NCBI GenBank assembly: GCA_016785225.1
Contig: JAFBJZ010000670.1
Location: forward strand, 496,001-560,000
DNA from: Psettodes erumei
Lineage: Eukaryota; Chordata; Actinopteri; Pleuronectiformes; Psettodidae
DNA: 64,000 nt
Reading direction: 5' to 3'
In this document: piece after piece, positions 33,948-46,330 of the stretch
Layout of the letters: each line of letters starts with the position of its first letter
Position numbering within the stretch: the stretch's first letter is position 1
The notes under the pieces: generated by a model
Databases searched by the model: none
What the model saw: the letters and a program-made list of their open reading frames with translations, nothing else
What the model was told of the DNA's origin: nothing
Translations under genes and position numbers: made by a program

Positions 33948-34111
33948 GATTGAGATGATAATTACACTGCGTGCTTCTGTCATACACTGTAAGTAAAGAT
34001 ACAAGAAAAATTCTCAGAAGATCCAAGCCCACTTCAGCTCTTGGGATCACCTGCCGACTGTTCTTTCTCACCCAGCAGGTGAGGTGCGCTCAGGGTGCAG
34101 CAGTCCACAAC

Positions 34112-37100
34112 TTAAAGCCCCAGTTTCTTCTCCATTTGCTGCCTCAATACATTCTTCTTGATCTAGGGGGGGGGAAACGAAGTAACAGCAAACTCAGTTT
34201 TATTTTGCATCCCTCTCCGGTTCGTGCTTTTAGAGGTGCCGGGGCAGACGTTACCTTTCCGGAAGCAGTCAGGGGGTAGCTGTCTACGAAGACCACGTAG
34301 TGCGGGATTTTGAAGTGTGAAATCTGGATAAAAGGGGGGGAGAAGATAGTCGACACGGCATGCAGACGTGCTCTGACGTTGGGTATGTTGAGCTGCGGGC
34401 CGTTCTAATGAACACCGACTCTCACCTGGCCTTTGCAGAACGCTCGAATCTCCTCTGCAGTGGAGGTCTGGCCCTCCTTCAGCCTGATGCAGGCGCACAC
34501 CTGCTCCCCCAGCCTCTCATCTTTCACACCCACCACCTGGCAAACACAGCACCTACAACTCAGCACCGCAGCTGACTAACATGGCTGACTGCATGAAATA
34601 ATATCTATTTATTTAGAACTCGTGCAGTATTTAAAAGCAAAAACAAAACCAGTGGACTGTTGTTCCCTCACTGAGATAGGTAATTGACTCTTCAGGGTTG
34701 CTTTGCTGCCCTCTAGCGGATTTCAACCTTACCTGCACCTCCTGCACTTTGGGGTGCGTGTAGAAAAACTGCTCTATTTCGGCAGGGTAGATGTTCTCCC
34801 CGCCACGGACGATCATGTCCTTAATGCGTCCTTCAATGCGGCAGTAACCAAGACTGTTCAGGCTGCCTGTATCACTGTGGAGGAAAATCACAGGGAGGAA
34901 TATACACAGCATTTCCCATTCAAACGCTGCACATTAAATATTCCTCAGAGTTTTGTAAAGTCTTACCCAGTCCTGTACCAACGATCTTCGGAGATGACCT
35001 CCCTGGTTTTCTCAGGATTATCCCAGTATCCATGCATGACACAGTTGCCCCTGATCATAAGCTCCCCTGACTCCCCCAGAGGGACCATCTCCCCAGTGGA
35101 GGGGTCAACCACTTTAGCCTACAGTTGCAGTCATACTGTAAGTCACAGTGGTACAATGGAGATGTGTAGATCAAGTTTTGGGTGAAGAAAGTGTGGTACC
35201 TCAGTGTGGCTCATGATACACCCAGCAGTATTTATCTTCAGCTCCTCGTCGTCTTCAGGGAATCCCATAAATGTAACGGGGCTGTTCTCAGTGGTTCCGT
35301 AACTTATCTGTTAAAGCATAATGGATGCTTAATGCTTTAATGCTGGAGGAGCAACTTCTTTTTTGCCATTTGTTAAGGTGCACGACGTGTAAGAACTCTC
35401 ACCACCATCTTTTTCATGTTCAGCTCTGTTTGCAGTTTTTTCACAATGTCACGGGGGACGGAAGAACCTCCAATGAGGCCTGGAGCACGACGAACACACA
35501 GGATGCCTCCATTAAAAGCCGAACATCACACTAAGCGCAGCATAGCATTAAGTCTTCCAATCCCCTACCAGACTCAACGGATGACAGGTCGTACTCGTGC
35601 AAATCTGGCTGGCTGAGCAAGTCGATGTACATTGTGGGAGTGCCGTAGACATAGTTGCACCTTGAGGAAAAAATGAGAGTGGCTGTCAGTGAAAGCGCAT
35701 GACGACACGCATTTGAAAGACGCTCAGGGTGACGGGCAGCACATTGTACTTTTCATTCTGAATGGCCTCTAAATTGGCACGACGCTGTAGCCAGAGGAGG
35801 GGAAGACAAGTGTGGTACCGTGCACCACCATGGTCACCCCGCCCATCACAGAGCCGAAGCAGTGGTACAGGGGCAGGGGCAAGCACACTCGCACCTGAGG
35901 CTGATATGGGAAGCCAGGTTACTCACGTTTCACTGTTTGCATCTCTGCAAATCAAGAGGCAGATGTGGACTTACTCTGGATTGGAAGCCCATTCGGAGAC
36001 CCGCAAAGTAGCAGTTATTTACAATATTGTGATGGGAGAGAACGGCTCCCTTTGGATTCCCAGTGGTACCCTAAAAGAAAAAAAAACAAGACCCAATTCG
36101 AATAATCCTTTGATGAATGTGCAATCAAGTCAACACAGATGAGCATCTTGAAGGGTTGTTTTCTGTCTTGTTATGGTGTTTCTAACAAAGTGCTCAGTGA
36201 GCACGTGTTACGTCACGGTGTCAGTCGAAGCGACACAATGCATGCGCCATTATAAAGGGTGCAAGACTGCTGAAGGTTACCGATGTGAACTGAATGTTGA
36301 TGGGCTCGTCGCAGAACAGCTTGCTCTGCAGATCCATCAGCTCTTTGTGGTGCCGACTCTCCCCGGCTTGCATCACGTCCTCTACGTGGAGCATCCCTGG
36401 CTCTCTGCTGTCCGTCACGATCACCATGCGCAGGTCTGGCACCCTGGCGGAAGCCGAGACGCGCTCTTTAACTATACATTGTGCTGAGGGAGAGCGTGTG
36501 TCATAAGAACATTTTCGCTACCTGGAGCTTTTGGTCATGCCAGCCGGCGACGTGTCGATCTCTGGGCAGAGCTCCCTCAGCATCTCACAGAACCGCTGGG
36601 TTTTATAGCGAGCGGGGCAGACCACTGCATTACACTGGACCTAGACACAACATATTGATTCTGTTGAGTCGCTGGTTGTTACGTACGTAAGGATTTTGTT
36701 AGTATTAAAGTAGTAAAATGTGTCGGCTGTCTAAACTGAAACTGTTTTTACTTTGGTTAAGTGATACAGTAAGTATGTGGCTGTGTAAGTAACGCATTGT
36801 GAGACAACAACACTGGTCACTAAGGTTTACCGTCTTTAACGTAAACTCCACTTCCTTCACCTGATAAGCGGGGTTCAGTGACACCTGCAAGGACAACATC
36901 TTATTAAGTCCTGTCTATTTATACAGCCCCCCCCTTTCTCAAAGGCCTTCATGCATTGTCATGCTCTGCAGTACATGAAGCATACAGTATTACATGATGA
37001 TGTGTATGGAGGACAATAAGGAGCTAGCTCCCCCGCTCACTTGATAAGCCCCTGCAGGGACAAAGGGCAGGGGCTCAATCTGTCCAGTCTCTCATCTGCA

Positions 37101-39609
37101 TTAACAGTAAGGCCACACTGCTGTAAATGGATTTGAAGGCGCACACAACTCCTAAACTGACCAGTATAATTCCAGCCTTGGCTGAAGCAAACTGGAAAAG
37201 GATCCATTCATATATGTTGGGCCCCCACATTCCCAGTCGCTCGCCTCGCTTCAGGCCCAGAGCGAGTAGGCCTGCTGCCGCCTTGTCCACCTGCAATGAA
37301 TGTAACAGAAACATGATACACTGCTCTCTTTTAGAGAGATTTTTTTAATTAACCCTTTCTTAGATTGGGCATGAATTGTTTGAAGGAGGCACATTTTACA
37401 TCCCAGCGCTACATGAATTGTCTTTATATTTGGATACATGTATGAAGGCTGAAATCCTGAGACCCACATCTTGCTGAAACTGCGCAAAGGTTTTCCGGAT
37501 GCCGTCCTGCATGAAGACCACAGCTTCGCGGTCAGGCCAGCGCTGCACTGCAGCGTCCAGGGTCTGGCCCAGGGTCAGTGGGAGCAGAGAGAAGGAGGAG
37601 GTGCCGTGGACGTAGCTGCTGGTCAGAGTGGGTTTCCTCGGGGGGCTGTCCACATGCAGTGACCTGGCACCGATGGGAGAAATCAGGAAGAGGCACAGGG
37701 GTCAAATACAGAGCGTGGGTTAGGATTTGAGCATGATAATGGACTGCAGATTTTGAAGAGAAAGCCCAGTCTACATTACAGAAGACATGGGGCTGTTTCA
37801 ACAGAGAGCCTTGGATTGGCCTAATGCAAAGAACATAAAAACATGCACCATGCCAAGACAATCAGACCCAGGCATGAGCTAAATAATGCAAGCAAAGGCA
37901 GAATTTTGAGAAGGCATTGTTTGAGTGCAGTGATGCGTTGCTGACAGACAGAATGGTTAAGTAAAAACACGAGGGCCAGAAATAGCCATGGAGGCACATG
38001 CTTTTCTTTATGTTTTTTAATCAGTAAGAACATCAGGAATTCCTTGCAGCTAAAGTCTCTTCTCTGGCTGCATGCAAAAGGTATTACTCCTCAGACCTGT
38101 GTTGGATTGAGTCGATTCCACACAAGTAACCCAGAAATTTATAACTGTCCAATTGTTGAATTTCCTGGCCACTAATAAGAAATGATACAAGATTTATCGG
38201 GAAAACCACTACAAACCTTGGTTTTGTAAGACATTAATCTTATGCAGCTGAAGAGCAAATAACATGCCCGTCATTAATCATTGTAAGAGAACAAACCTCC
38301 CAACGTGGTGCATCAGCATATGAGAAATTCAGTCATTCAATTTACACTAAAGGGTGAATGGGTTAAAGTCTGAGATGGTAGTGGGTCCCAAAAATGGGGA
38401 CAAATGGTAAACAGAGAGACGACACTGTGTGGCTATAGGTTACTGTCTGGAAGAACTGTGATAAACTCAGGTGTGATCAATTAACAGTGCTTGTGCAGAT
38501 GACAGGTACCACCAGGTTGAGCATGAAGGTCCTTGTACAGGATGACAATTAACAAGGATGACAGTTAAGGTCTTATTTAATTGGGATTCAGACATGAAGA
38601 ACGCAAAACTCACCGACACCAGTGGAGCGAACTTGCGCTGCACGATTTCCATGCCTTGATTTGTCTGGGTCCATCCACAGATCTGAGGCTGTGTATGCGG
38701 GACCTGAGCATTGATGAAGAAACCAGTGTTGACATCACTCTACAGTATTGCGCAGCCAGTTTGTCTCAGCTGGATCCAAATGCAGTCCGAGTATATCTGG
38801 GTGGGAGCTTAAATGATTCCACAGGTTTGGCTGGTTGAGCTGGTTCTTATCTGCTTTACTCTGGCGCAAATTTATCTCTGAGTAATCTTTAACTTCCACT
38901 CATCCTCCCTGTCTGTGGGGTAAAGAGTAGGGTTGCCTTTTGGACATGTGAAGCAAATTTCAACACAGCAGTTCAAGATGTCACTAACTATACTTTCAAT
39001 CATTGGCAGTAGGTCAAAGAACCTGGAGTAGAATAAAGGACTTCTCTGTGGAAGCGCAGTGGACAAAGTACGATAAAAGCAGAAAACGCTGAAAAGAGAG
39101 GACCGATGTGATCGATGACGAGGTGGGATTTAAGACATGACGTGATGCACAGCAGGATCTGTCTTAAATTCAATGTTTGGCATTTTAAAAAATCCTGCTT
39201 CAAGTCTGGATATTTGTTTGGATTACAGTTCAGATTGTGATTGCACAGAAACATTCAAATCATTTCCCACGATGTAAGCCTAAACTGTTATTCTCAAGTT
39301 AGAAGAAAAAACCCATCTCAACAGCTCAGATGAAGACATAAACAGAGTACAGAGTCTGGAGCAGGTGGTGTAGCGGCCCACTTGAGAATTCAGCCTTGCA
39401 CAAAAGAGGCAGTGTTTATTATTACTGTGTACCTAAATCACTTGCAAGAGTTCATGTCGTCTGTGTACATAAATGTACATTTATCGCTCGATTCTGATGG
39501 TGCAGTGCCGCAAAGTGACCACTAAGAGGCAGTAAATTAAAAGCCATGACTTCCGCTAATAATTTTCAAAATAAACCGCTGTTCGTTTACGGTTGAGAAA
39601 ACCCTTACG

Positions 39610-39643
<34 letters not shown>

Positions 39644-40578
39644 GCTGAATTGTAAATGTGCCATGCTGACGAAAGCCTATAACATGTATAACGTGAAATA
39701 TCTTAACCCACACACAAACACACTGTAAAAGACCATGAAACACAACATATTGGTTTGGTTTACTTTTCTGTGATGAGCGAAACTGAGGTTCAAGGCATCG
39801 GCGTTCGCGGGCCCGTTATCAACAACCTCGCAGATCCCTCGCAGGCAAACAACTGTTATTTTATTACTGGATTTCTTACCCGGTGTCGTGAACTTAACTC
39901 GATCTGCTCGGCTGTGTTTTCTTTCTAAATTTGGTATGAAACGTCCTCCCAGCGCTCGCTGGAAATCGAACCCCGGTGGGTGACGCTGATGAGCTTTTAA
40001 GTGCTCGCTCGGAAAGCGGCGCACAGTTTCCCCTCCCTCGCGGGGTCACTGTTGTCTTTGGGACGGAGACTAATAGTTGTCAGTTTTTTTGCATCGGCCT
40101 TTGTATATTTACTTGCGTCCGCAGGTAGGCACGGCCTCGTACGCCTGAACCGAAGCCTTATTGTTCTGGATGGTTGCGGTACAACAGATCCGACTCATCC
40201 ATCAGTGCGTGGACAACGCGCCGGGAGAACAAATTTTCATGCCCCCCCACCCGGACCTTTTATTACGGCGCGTCAGTCGTGTTCGGGCTTTGTTATGACT
40301 ACAGCATAAATCTACATTTCACCATGGCTGGAAATCCGAGCGCTCTCTCTGGGACTTGAGCGCGGCTTTGAACACCGAGCCTGTTTTCCTCGTGCCCTGC
40401 GCTGCTATTACAGCTCCGGTTTGCGGGGTTCAATGCTGTCGTAACCCGGCGCCCATGGGCATTGCGTCGATAGGTCGAGGAACGTGCCCTGAACTCGTCG
40501 TCGTCGCCGTCCTCCCCCCCGGACTCACCAGAATACAGCAGCGGCGCTCGGACACTTTCCTCCTGCAGGGGGCAGCAT
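34112..40578 (-). CDS. acsf2: ACSF2: mitochondrial acyl-CoA synthetase, with an internal frameshift
   Basis: ACSF2 activates medium-chain fatty acids to acyl-CoA with ATP in mitochondria (known family role). Exons in transcript order, given as low-high coordinates: 40529-40578 (tentative), 37468-37663, 37162-37290, 36831-36884, 36522-36640, 36281-36443, 35975-36070, 35750-35894, 35569-35660, 35403-35479, 35200-35307, 34967-35118, 34733-34874, 34426-34536, 34255-34323 and 34112-34162. ANL-superfamily motifs are visible: the phosphate-binding TSGTTGNPKGAVLSH, YGTTENSPVTF, WYRTGD, GRIKDMIVRGGENIYPAEIE and the catalytic-lysine loop PLTASGK. SSYVHGTSS near the N-terminus matches human ACSF2. All phases agree except exon 35750-35894, where a one-base shift creates an in-frame TAG. 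Either the sequence has an indel error or the gene is disabled. Repaired, it would encode about 584 aa, against 615 in human. Confidence 0.88.
35750..35894 (-). pseudogene. acsf2: ACSF2 exon carrying a one-base frame disruption
   Basis: The exon opens VRVCLPLPLYHCFGSVMGG and continues to TTLVFPSSGY, all ACSF2-like. Its second part, RANLEAIQNEK, is also ACSF2-like but lies in a different frame. The break falls at about 35780-35786. Without correction, a TAG appears at 35769-35771. The length is 145 nt, whereas the phases of the flanking exons require a length of 2 modulo 3. No alternative donor or acceptor can reconcile the two halves, because both lie inside the exon. Confidence 0.75.
37664..40528 (-). 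other. acsf2: Probable ACSF2 intron 1
   Basis: About 2.9 kb with no convincing exon. An isolated ATG with a good context at 38652 is followed by a strong donor (gtgagt at 38611), but its phase does not fit the next exon. The T homopolymer at 39610-39638 lies here. Confidence 0.45.
39610..39638. repeat. T homopolymer, 29 bases
   Basis: A run of 29 T in this assembly, inside the putative ACSF2 intron 1. On the minus strand it would be an A-tail, possibly the end of an old retroposed fragment, but no body is recognisable. Confidence 0.9.
40529..40578 (-). CDS. acsf2: Candidate first coding exon of ACSF2
   Basis: On the minus strand an ATG at 40578-40576 begins MLPPAGGKCPSAAAVF and ends TG|gtgagt at a strong donor. 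The two-base phase is exactly what the next exon (acceptor at 37664) needs, giving W-SLHVDSPPRKPTLTSSYVHG. VDSPP...SSYVHG aligns with the VDRMV...LSYVQG region of human ACSF2, just after its mitochondrial leader. The surrounding sequence is GC-rich, as expected of a promoter. The ATG context is weak, and the leader has few positively charged residues after this methionine, so the true start may differ. Confidence 0.42.
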
Positions 40579-43500
40579 CTGTTTTAATTTAACCAAAGAT
40601 GCAGAGTTTATGAAGCGAGCCGCATCCCTGCGCGTTAAAACCCCAACGCTGCCGCAGGATAAATGTGGCGGGGGGGGCAAGGTGCAATGTTTCACCCTGA
40701 CACGCAGATGAGTGCGAAAAAAATGAAGCAGAAAATGGAAATAATCTACGTACAAATACCTTCAAAATTGTACTTAATGCGGGAGCTGCCTAAACATACA
40801 TTCCACTGCTGGAATTTGTCTGCTGTCCCAGGCGTTCAGCTGTTTCCAAGTACGTGCGTTCACTTGCAGACTGGATGAAACCCATGGTGGTGGGGATTTA
40901 GCTTTATTTTTGTTGAAATTGGCTTTATTTTGCGACGTAACGTTTTTTTTTTTTTTTTTAAAAATGTACACGTGAGGGACATGCACCTCGCGAGGCCGAG
41001 CGTAGGAGCGCGACGAAAGATCTCTGCGCCATCGAGGAACGAGCGGAACACTCGTGGCTGCCCGGGAATGTCCTTGCGCCCTCGCTGTACCCCCCCCCAA
41101 CTCGGACATTGCGTCGCACTCCGAGCGGCGGTAAATCCTCCCCATGATAGAGACTAGAGATTAGAAGCAACTGCAAGTGGAGCGACGGACTGAAGCCATA
41201 AAAAGGGATGCAATAAATAGTCCCAAATGATTCTTTGACGTCTCATTCGTCAAGCGCCCCGTTTTTCTTTTTTTGCTTTTGCTTCTGCCTCGTCACTGCC
41301 GACGGTTTTAGCGCCACAGGCCTTAAAGCGAAGTCGCTGTTAAAACTTACCTTGTTTTGGGGGTTTTTCGGTAACGCTGTTGAGGATTCAATCAATCAGC
41401 CTGATCTTTGGCCTTTTTTGAGTGCAGGCAGGACCTCCAGCGACGCCGTCACCTGTGCTAACCCGCTTTGTGAAAGAGCAACGCGCATGGGTGCGCGTGA
41501 CCGCGACCCCCCCCCCCCTCCCAGTACGGCTCTGCTTTCCCTGAGCTCAGCCGTTTCCCAGCTGACCGTTCAGCTGTTGCGAACACTTGTCCGCTTGATA
41601 ACTGTCACCGCCGCTCAGGGCTCAGCATGTCGGCTTCACAGGCCGGTAACGATTTTGACCAAGTCCCTCCGCTCCGGTGTGGAGACGTCGGCCCGAAATC
41701 TGCGATTCGCCGCAATATCGCATTCGGAAGACAAGTTTGCGTTTCAGCTATGGGTTGTCAACGGGGTGTTCGCTGTGCACGGGGTGTTGCGTGAGCGGTC
41801 CCGAGTTCCACTGACGCCGCACTGAAGGAGGCAGCTCTGTTTTCAGGTTCGGGTTTCTCCTTTCGATGCGCGCACATCGTTAAAGAGGCAACGCTTAAAT
41901 AATTTTACAGCTTTTACTGATCTTTTTTTTTCGTCATGAGCAAGGCGAACACAATTATGTGAACGAGATGATCTCAAAAACAGGAATTCAGCGTTTCAGC
42001 AGCATTTTAACACACCGGTGTGGACACGGTGCTTCGCCTGGTGCAAAACCGGTGGGCGGTTGGTGCTTCATGATCATGAGTCGGTTGTGCAATGAGTCAC
42101 CTGTTCCTACAATACAAGATTTGTCATACGTAAATATTTGATCTGGATCACCGCGGCTGCTGGCTCGTGGCTTGAAATTGTGCTTGTGCGCGCAGCTGTC
42201 CAGCCGACGCTAAAAGTGCTGCAAAAACCGCACGGCGGCGAGCCGCGTCTGTCCCCTCTTTGGCCGGGTCCTCGTCCCCCGAGGAGCAATCCATCATCCT
42301 CCGTCCAAAGAGCAAGCGGCTCACATCCGCTCCTGAGTGAAAATCTTAAGTGTTCACTTCCTACCTATCCATCACACGACCTATTATGCTCCTCATTTAG
42401 ACATCCGTCAAACCTCGCAAGTTCTGTTGCGCAATCCATCATGCTCTGGACTTGTCCCGCCGTCGCCTGATGATCTTTGTCGCATCCACAATGCCCAATG
42501 ATGCAGGGTTTTCCTTTAAAGGCTGGAGGGCACGCCCCCGTCTCCTCCAGATCCTGATGGCTGCATTTAGACACAAACCACTTCTTTCCTGCCATCATCC
42601 TAAGACCACAAGCCAGGTCAGAGGTCGGGGAGGGTTGGCCTTGTTGCCGAGGAGGGGGTCCACCGGCGAGGCGAGGCCAGTGGCGCTCATTGGCCTGTGC
42701 AAACAGAGAGATGTGCCGGCCTGACCGTGACTGCGACAGGCCTGCATTGTCTCAATAAGCACAAGAGGCGAGCGTGGGTGAGCGACAGGCTGCATAGAGC
42801 GCGCCGCAACGCGCTTAATTACGGCTCAGGATTAAAGTCCAGAGAGCCATCGGTGGCAGGATGAGCTTTTGTTAGCGTGGCCAGTGGAGACTTCTGTCTG
42901 GGGTTCTGTCCCACAATGCCTTGCATCTACGACGTCGGCGATGGTGAGAGAACGCAGGATTGTGGTGTTTCCCAAGTTTGCTTTCTCCGGCTCACCTCAG
43001 AGAGCGCTTCATCAACTTTCTACACAGCACCAATAAGCATGGTGACATCATGAGAAAGTTGCCCCCCCCCCCCGACTCTTTGACATGGTCTGCTGTTGCC
43101 ATGGGGCTCGTGGAAATGGCACCGCGGATCCCAGTAAATGAAGGCCGTCGGGGGGAGGGACCAGAGGCGAGTAAATAAAAGTGCCATTTGCAGCAGTGTG
43201 TTTGGCCTGACGTCCTCGGAGCCAAACTCTGCTCCGTTATTGGGCTGCTGAGCACTGGTTGGGCTCCCAGTACCCCCCCAACACACACACACAAACACAC
43301 ACACAAGTAGACACTGGTGTATTTTCCTGAACGAACGGGGCCCCCCGCCCCACCCCCGACGCGGCCCCTGGGAGCCGTGAGAGCTGACAGCGGCCGCACA
43401 CATTGCCTCATTGAGAAAAGAGCGATGATGCGCGACAAAGGGAGGAAGGAGACGGCATTGTGGGAGCCGGCCACGGCGGCAAATCACCATTCTCCAGCAG

Positions 43501-44067
43501 GAATAATTAGACGCAACGCAGACATCAGCCGAGAGAGCTCGACGAAGCTCGGCAGTGGGAGCTTCTGGGTCACGTGTGGGGGCTCTGCAGGGCTCGCTGC
43601 CGTCGTGCCTTTCTGACTGGACACGAGCCTCTGCCAAGTTAGAATGAGACGTTTTCGCTCCTGACGGGCTGCCATCGGCCGAGACCGAGCGCCCCTGATC
43701 TCAAAACCGTCTGACGGGGCGGAGCGCCCGGTCTGCTTCACGCACGCCACCCATTTACTCAGCTGGAGCACACAATTCCCCTTGATCCCCTTTCGGATAC
43801 CTGACACCGAGACACGCGGGCCCGCGCCGTGACCCCCGGCGATCACTTTCCTTTTTGCTCGGAAGGCACCCGACACGCCAGCCCTTAATCCCGCCGTACG
43901 GCTTTTCGGCGGGACAGCGAGGCGGTTCGGTTCTGGCGGGCGCCTTACTGCGCTCGTTGGCCCTCGCGCCTGTGGTGCGTTCCTCTCTATTCGCCGCGAC
44001 TCGGGAGGAAATCGCATACGTGGAATTGGAACAAGGCGTCTGCATTTAATGTCAAACCGAATCAAAG

Positions 44068-44079
44068 ACTACAACTCCC
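44068..44079 (+). promoter_or_regulatory. Partial ZNF143/Staf-like motif
   Basis: ACTACAACTCCC matches the core of the ZNF143 (SBS) consensus ACTACAAYTCCCANNATGC. The 3' ATGC part is not present, so this is a partial site. No transcript was recognised beside it. Confidence 0.3.
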
Positions 44080-46091
44080 GTTGAAATATCTTTAACAGGA
44101 AAACGCCTCTGTTAGGAGCAACGTAGAGGTTTTTGGGGGGGTTTTTGCAACGCTGGTACTTTGGCTCCAAGTCTGTCAGACCGTCGGTTGATCCACCACT
44201 TTTGACTCCAGACTGAAATAAATTCAAAACTATTTTTGAATGTTGTGAAACACAGATAGCGACAGTCCTGAGAGGAGGAATGCGATGACTTTCCCCCCGA
44301 ACCTTCATCTTCTGCCACCATTGGGTAATAATTTGCACAATAATTTGGTTCCCAACCAGATCCCTGCAAAAGAATCTGCGTGGCAGCATCGTCCTCCGCG
44401 AGCATGTTAGCCTGCTGCTGTTGGCATTGAGACACCGGCCTCCCTCTGCGTAAATGGACTTCTTTACCCAGCGAGAAATTCAATCAAGCAGAAATTATTG
44501 GAACTTTGGGCCTCTTTCCGCCCGTAGCGGGATTCGATTAACGAACACGAGGACAGGATGCCGCGCTCCCAAACTGAAGTGACGTTGTTATGCAATACAG
44601 CAAATATCAAGAACCAAACGTGACTGTTGAGGTGAAACAAAAAAAAAAAAGAGAAATCTGTTTTTCAACTTGAACGTTGATAAATTGCCTTAAGCGGGCA
44701 AGGGCCGCGTTACAGAAGTGTGAGCGCAGCGTTGCGCGAGGGCGGAGGTGTCGGGAGCCGCAGCTGCGGAGCGAGCTGTGGCTCGGTGTGGGTGGTGGCA
44801 TTCTGGCTGCTGGGGTGGTGTGTTTATGTGTGCTGATGTTAGGGCCACGCGCACAGTGTAAGGCATACACACACACACACACACACAGGAAAAACCACAG
44901 AGGCTCTATTGATTCCGGCCAATCAAGGCAGCAGCGCCGGGGGAAGCGGCGCGCGCTCGTGTGTGAAGTCAACACATTCCCCGCATTCCAGCACTTCCCA
45001 GAGAGGCATTAAATATTCGCCGCTGCGCTGGGCTCACGGGCCTGCGCTCGCCGCTGGGGTCCTCCCGCTCTTTAACCCGACTGCCCTCTCATTTCTGTCC
45101 GAGTGACTGCGCACTTTGCTGTGACTGCGGATTTCACAACAGTAGTTCTCTTCTCTCTTTTTTTTTTTTTTTTTTAAATTCCGCCCACGAGATGACCATG
45201 CAGTGACTTCTGAGTGAATCACACCGACGGCACAAAGCCTCCACATATCCCCGTCTGGTTTAGACTGGTCCTGGTCCCGACTGGAATTACTACAAAATCT
45301 GACCTCGCCCTTGAAGTAGCAACCAACTGCATGTATTTATGAAAACACATTAATTGAATGTGCTGCACGCAGTCACACTAAAACCGAAGGGGATTTGAGA
45401 TAGACTCCGAAAAACATCTAAATAAGTTGCTGATGAGCCACGCGGGCCACTTTGTGACTCAGCTTTTGGACCCATGAAATCTTAGGGAGAAAAAAAGTGC
45501 ACATGGATAATACTGATTCCTACCGCTCTTTTGAAATGGCACAACATCCATAGGTTGGGCTCCGGACAAGTCGGGAGCACCTGCAACATGGATCCAGGCA
45601 GCAGATGGAGCAGCTCCACGTCACTGGCACAGAGTCCTCCTTCAGGAAAATAAGTCGTCATATTGTCTATTTTTCCTGTTTTAATTCCCATTACATTATA
45701 ATTAACACAGCAACACAATGACAACAAACACTGAAGAACTCAATTGTCTCTCTTTGTTACAGTAACTCTAACTACACTTTACCATTTTTTCACGGCACAC
45801 GCAAATTAGCATCGACCGCAATTCAAATAACACACTCAAATCACACTGTGTGCCTCGCAAGAAGTGCTAGGCTAGCGGCCAAGCACTTTGTGTTTACTTG
45901 GCTTTCGCATTTTCAGCCGACAGAGGCGAGACAGACACAGCTCATAACAACAGCCATAATTACTTGGCATCGTTATTCTCCCGAGTGGTTCGGCTTTGAG
46001 CACGTCGCTCGAGGTAGACGACACACGATTCGGCTCACGTTACAATGAAATCCTGACGCTAATCGGCTAACTTCGAGGAGCTAACTCACCA

Positions 46092-46330
46092 GGACAATCC
46101 GCCTTAATGAGAAGACCACGCCCAGCAGGGCAGTAATAAATGTCTCTGTTAACAGCCGGTCGACAGTATCAGCCTTCCTCTCACTCTTTCCGCCGTTACC
46201 GTCAGTTCTACTGAGGTATTTTTTTCTGAATTACAATTAATGTCAGAAATATGTTACTTTACTTTTTTCAGTCTGCACTGCGTCTCTCTCAGGCGCGTCA
46301 CCTCCACCGTTCGACCAATAGCCTGCTTGC
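46092..46330 (-). other. Promoter/first-exon-like patch, unknown transcript
   Basis: On the minus strand an inverted CCAAT box (ATTGG, near 46315) is followed by CpG-bearing sequence and, at 46092, a strong splice donor (CCTG|gtgagt). One frame before the donor is open for over 40 codons and reads KADTVDRLLTETFITALLG, but it has no in-frame ATG. No downstream exon was identified and I do not recognise the sequence. It could be the first exon of a small or noncoding transcript, or chance. Confidence 0.25.

Larger units (their letters stand above)
32508..33965 (+). other. ndel1: NDEL1 3' UTR
   Basis: The 3' UTR follows the TGA at 32505-32507. It has a GT/GA microsatellite near 32569-32615, long AT- and T-rich stretches, and ends about 15-20 bases after the AATAAA at 33942-33947. 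No coding frame is recognisable. Confidence 0.75.

Noticed and set aside
38611..38652. ATG in a good context followed by a strong donor, considered as ACSF2 exon 1
   Set aside because: Its donor is in phase 0 and cannot join exon 37468-37663 in frame. It would need an extra exon that I could not find.
39955..40000. tRNA-like TTCGA arm on the minus strand (ggggttcgatttcc)
   Set aside because: The flanking bases do not form a T-stem and no matching D-arm or acceptor stem is present.
39880..40024. Arginine-rich minus-strand frame ending at a gtaag donor, considered as the ACSF2 leader exon
   Set aside because: The donor leaves one base over, whereas the next ACSF2 exon needs two, and the two-base frame contains a stop. 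The exon at 40529-40578 fits better.
41235..41825. 196-codon plus-strand open frame
   Set aside because: It begins with a phenylalanine/cysteine run translated from a T-rich tract and shows no family similarity. It lies beside the probable ACSF2 promoter.
43020..43637. 205-codon minus-strand open frame, and overlapping frames in the same GC-rich stretch
   Set aside because: The composition is low-complexity and arginine-rich, with no recognisable domain, no start/splice context and no partner exons. Long frames are expected in GC-rich DNA.
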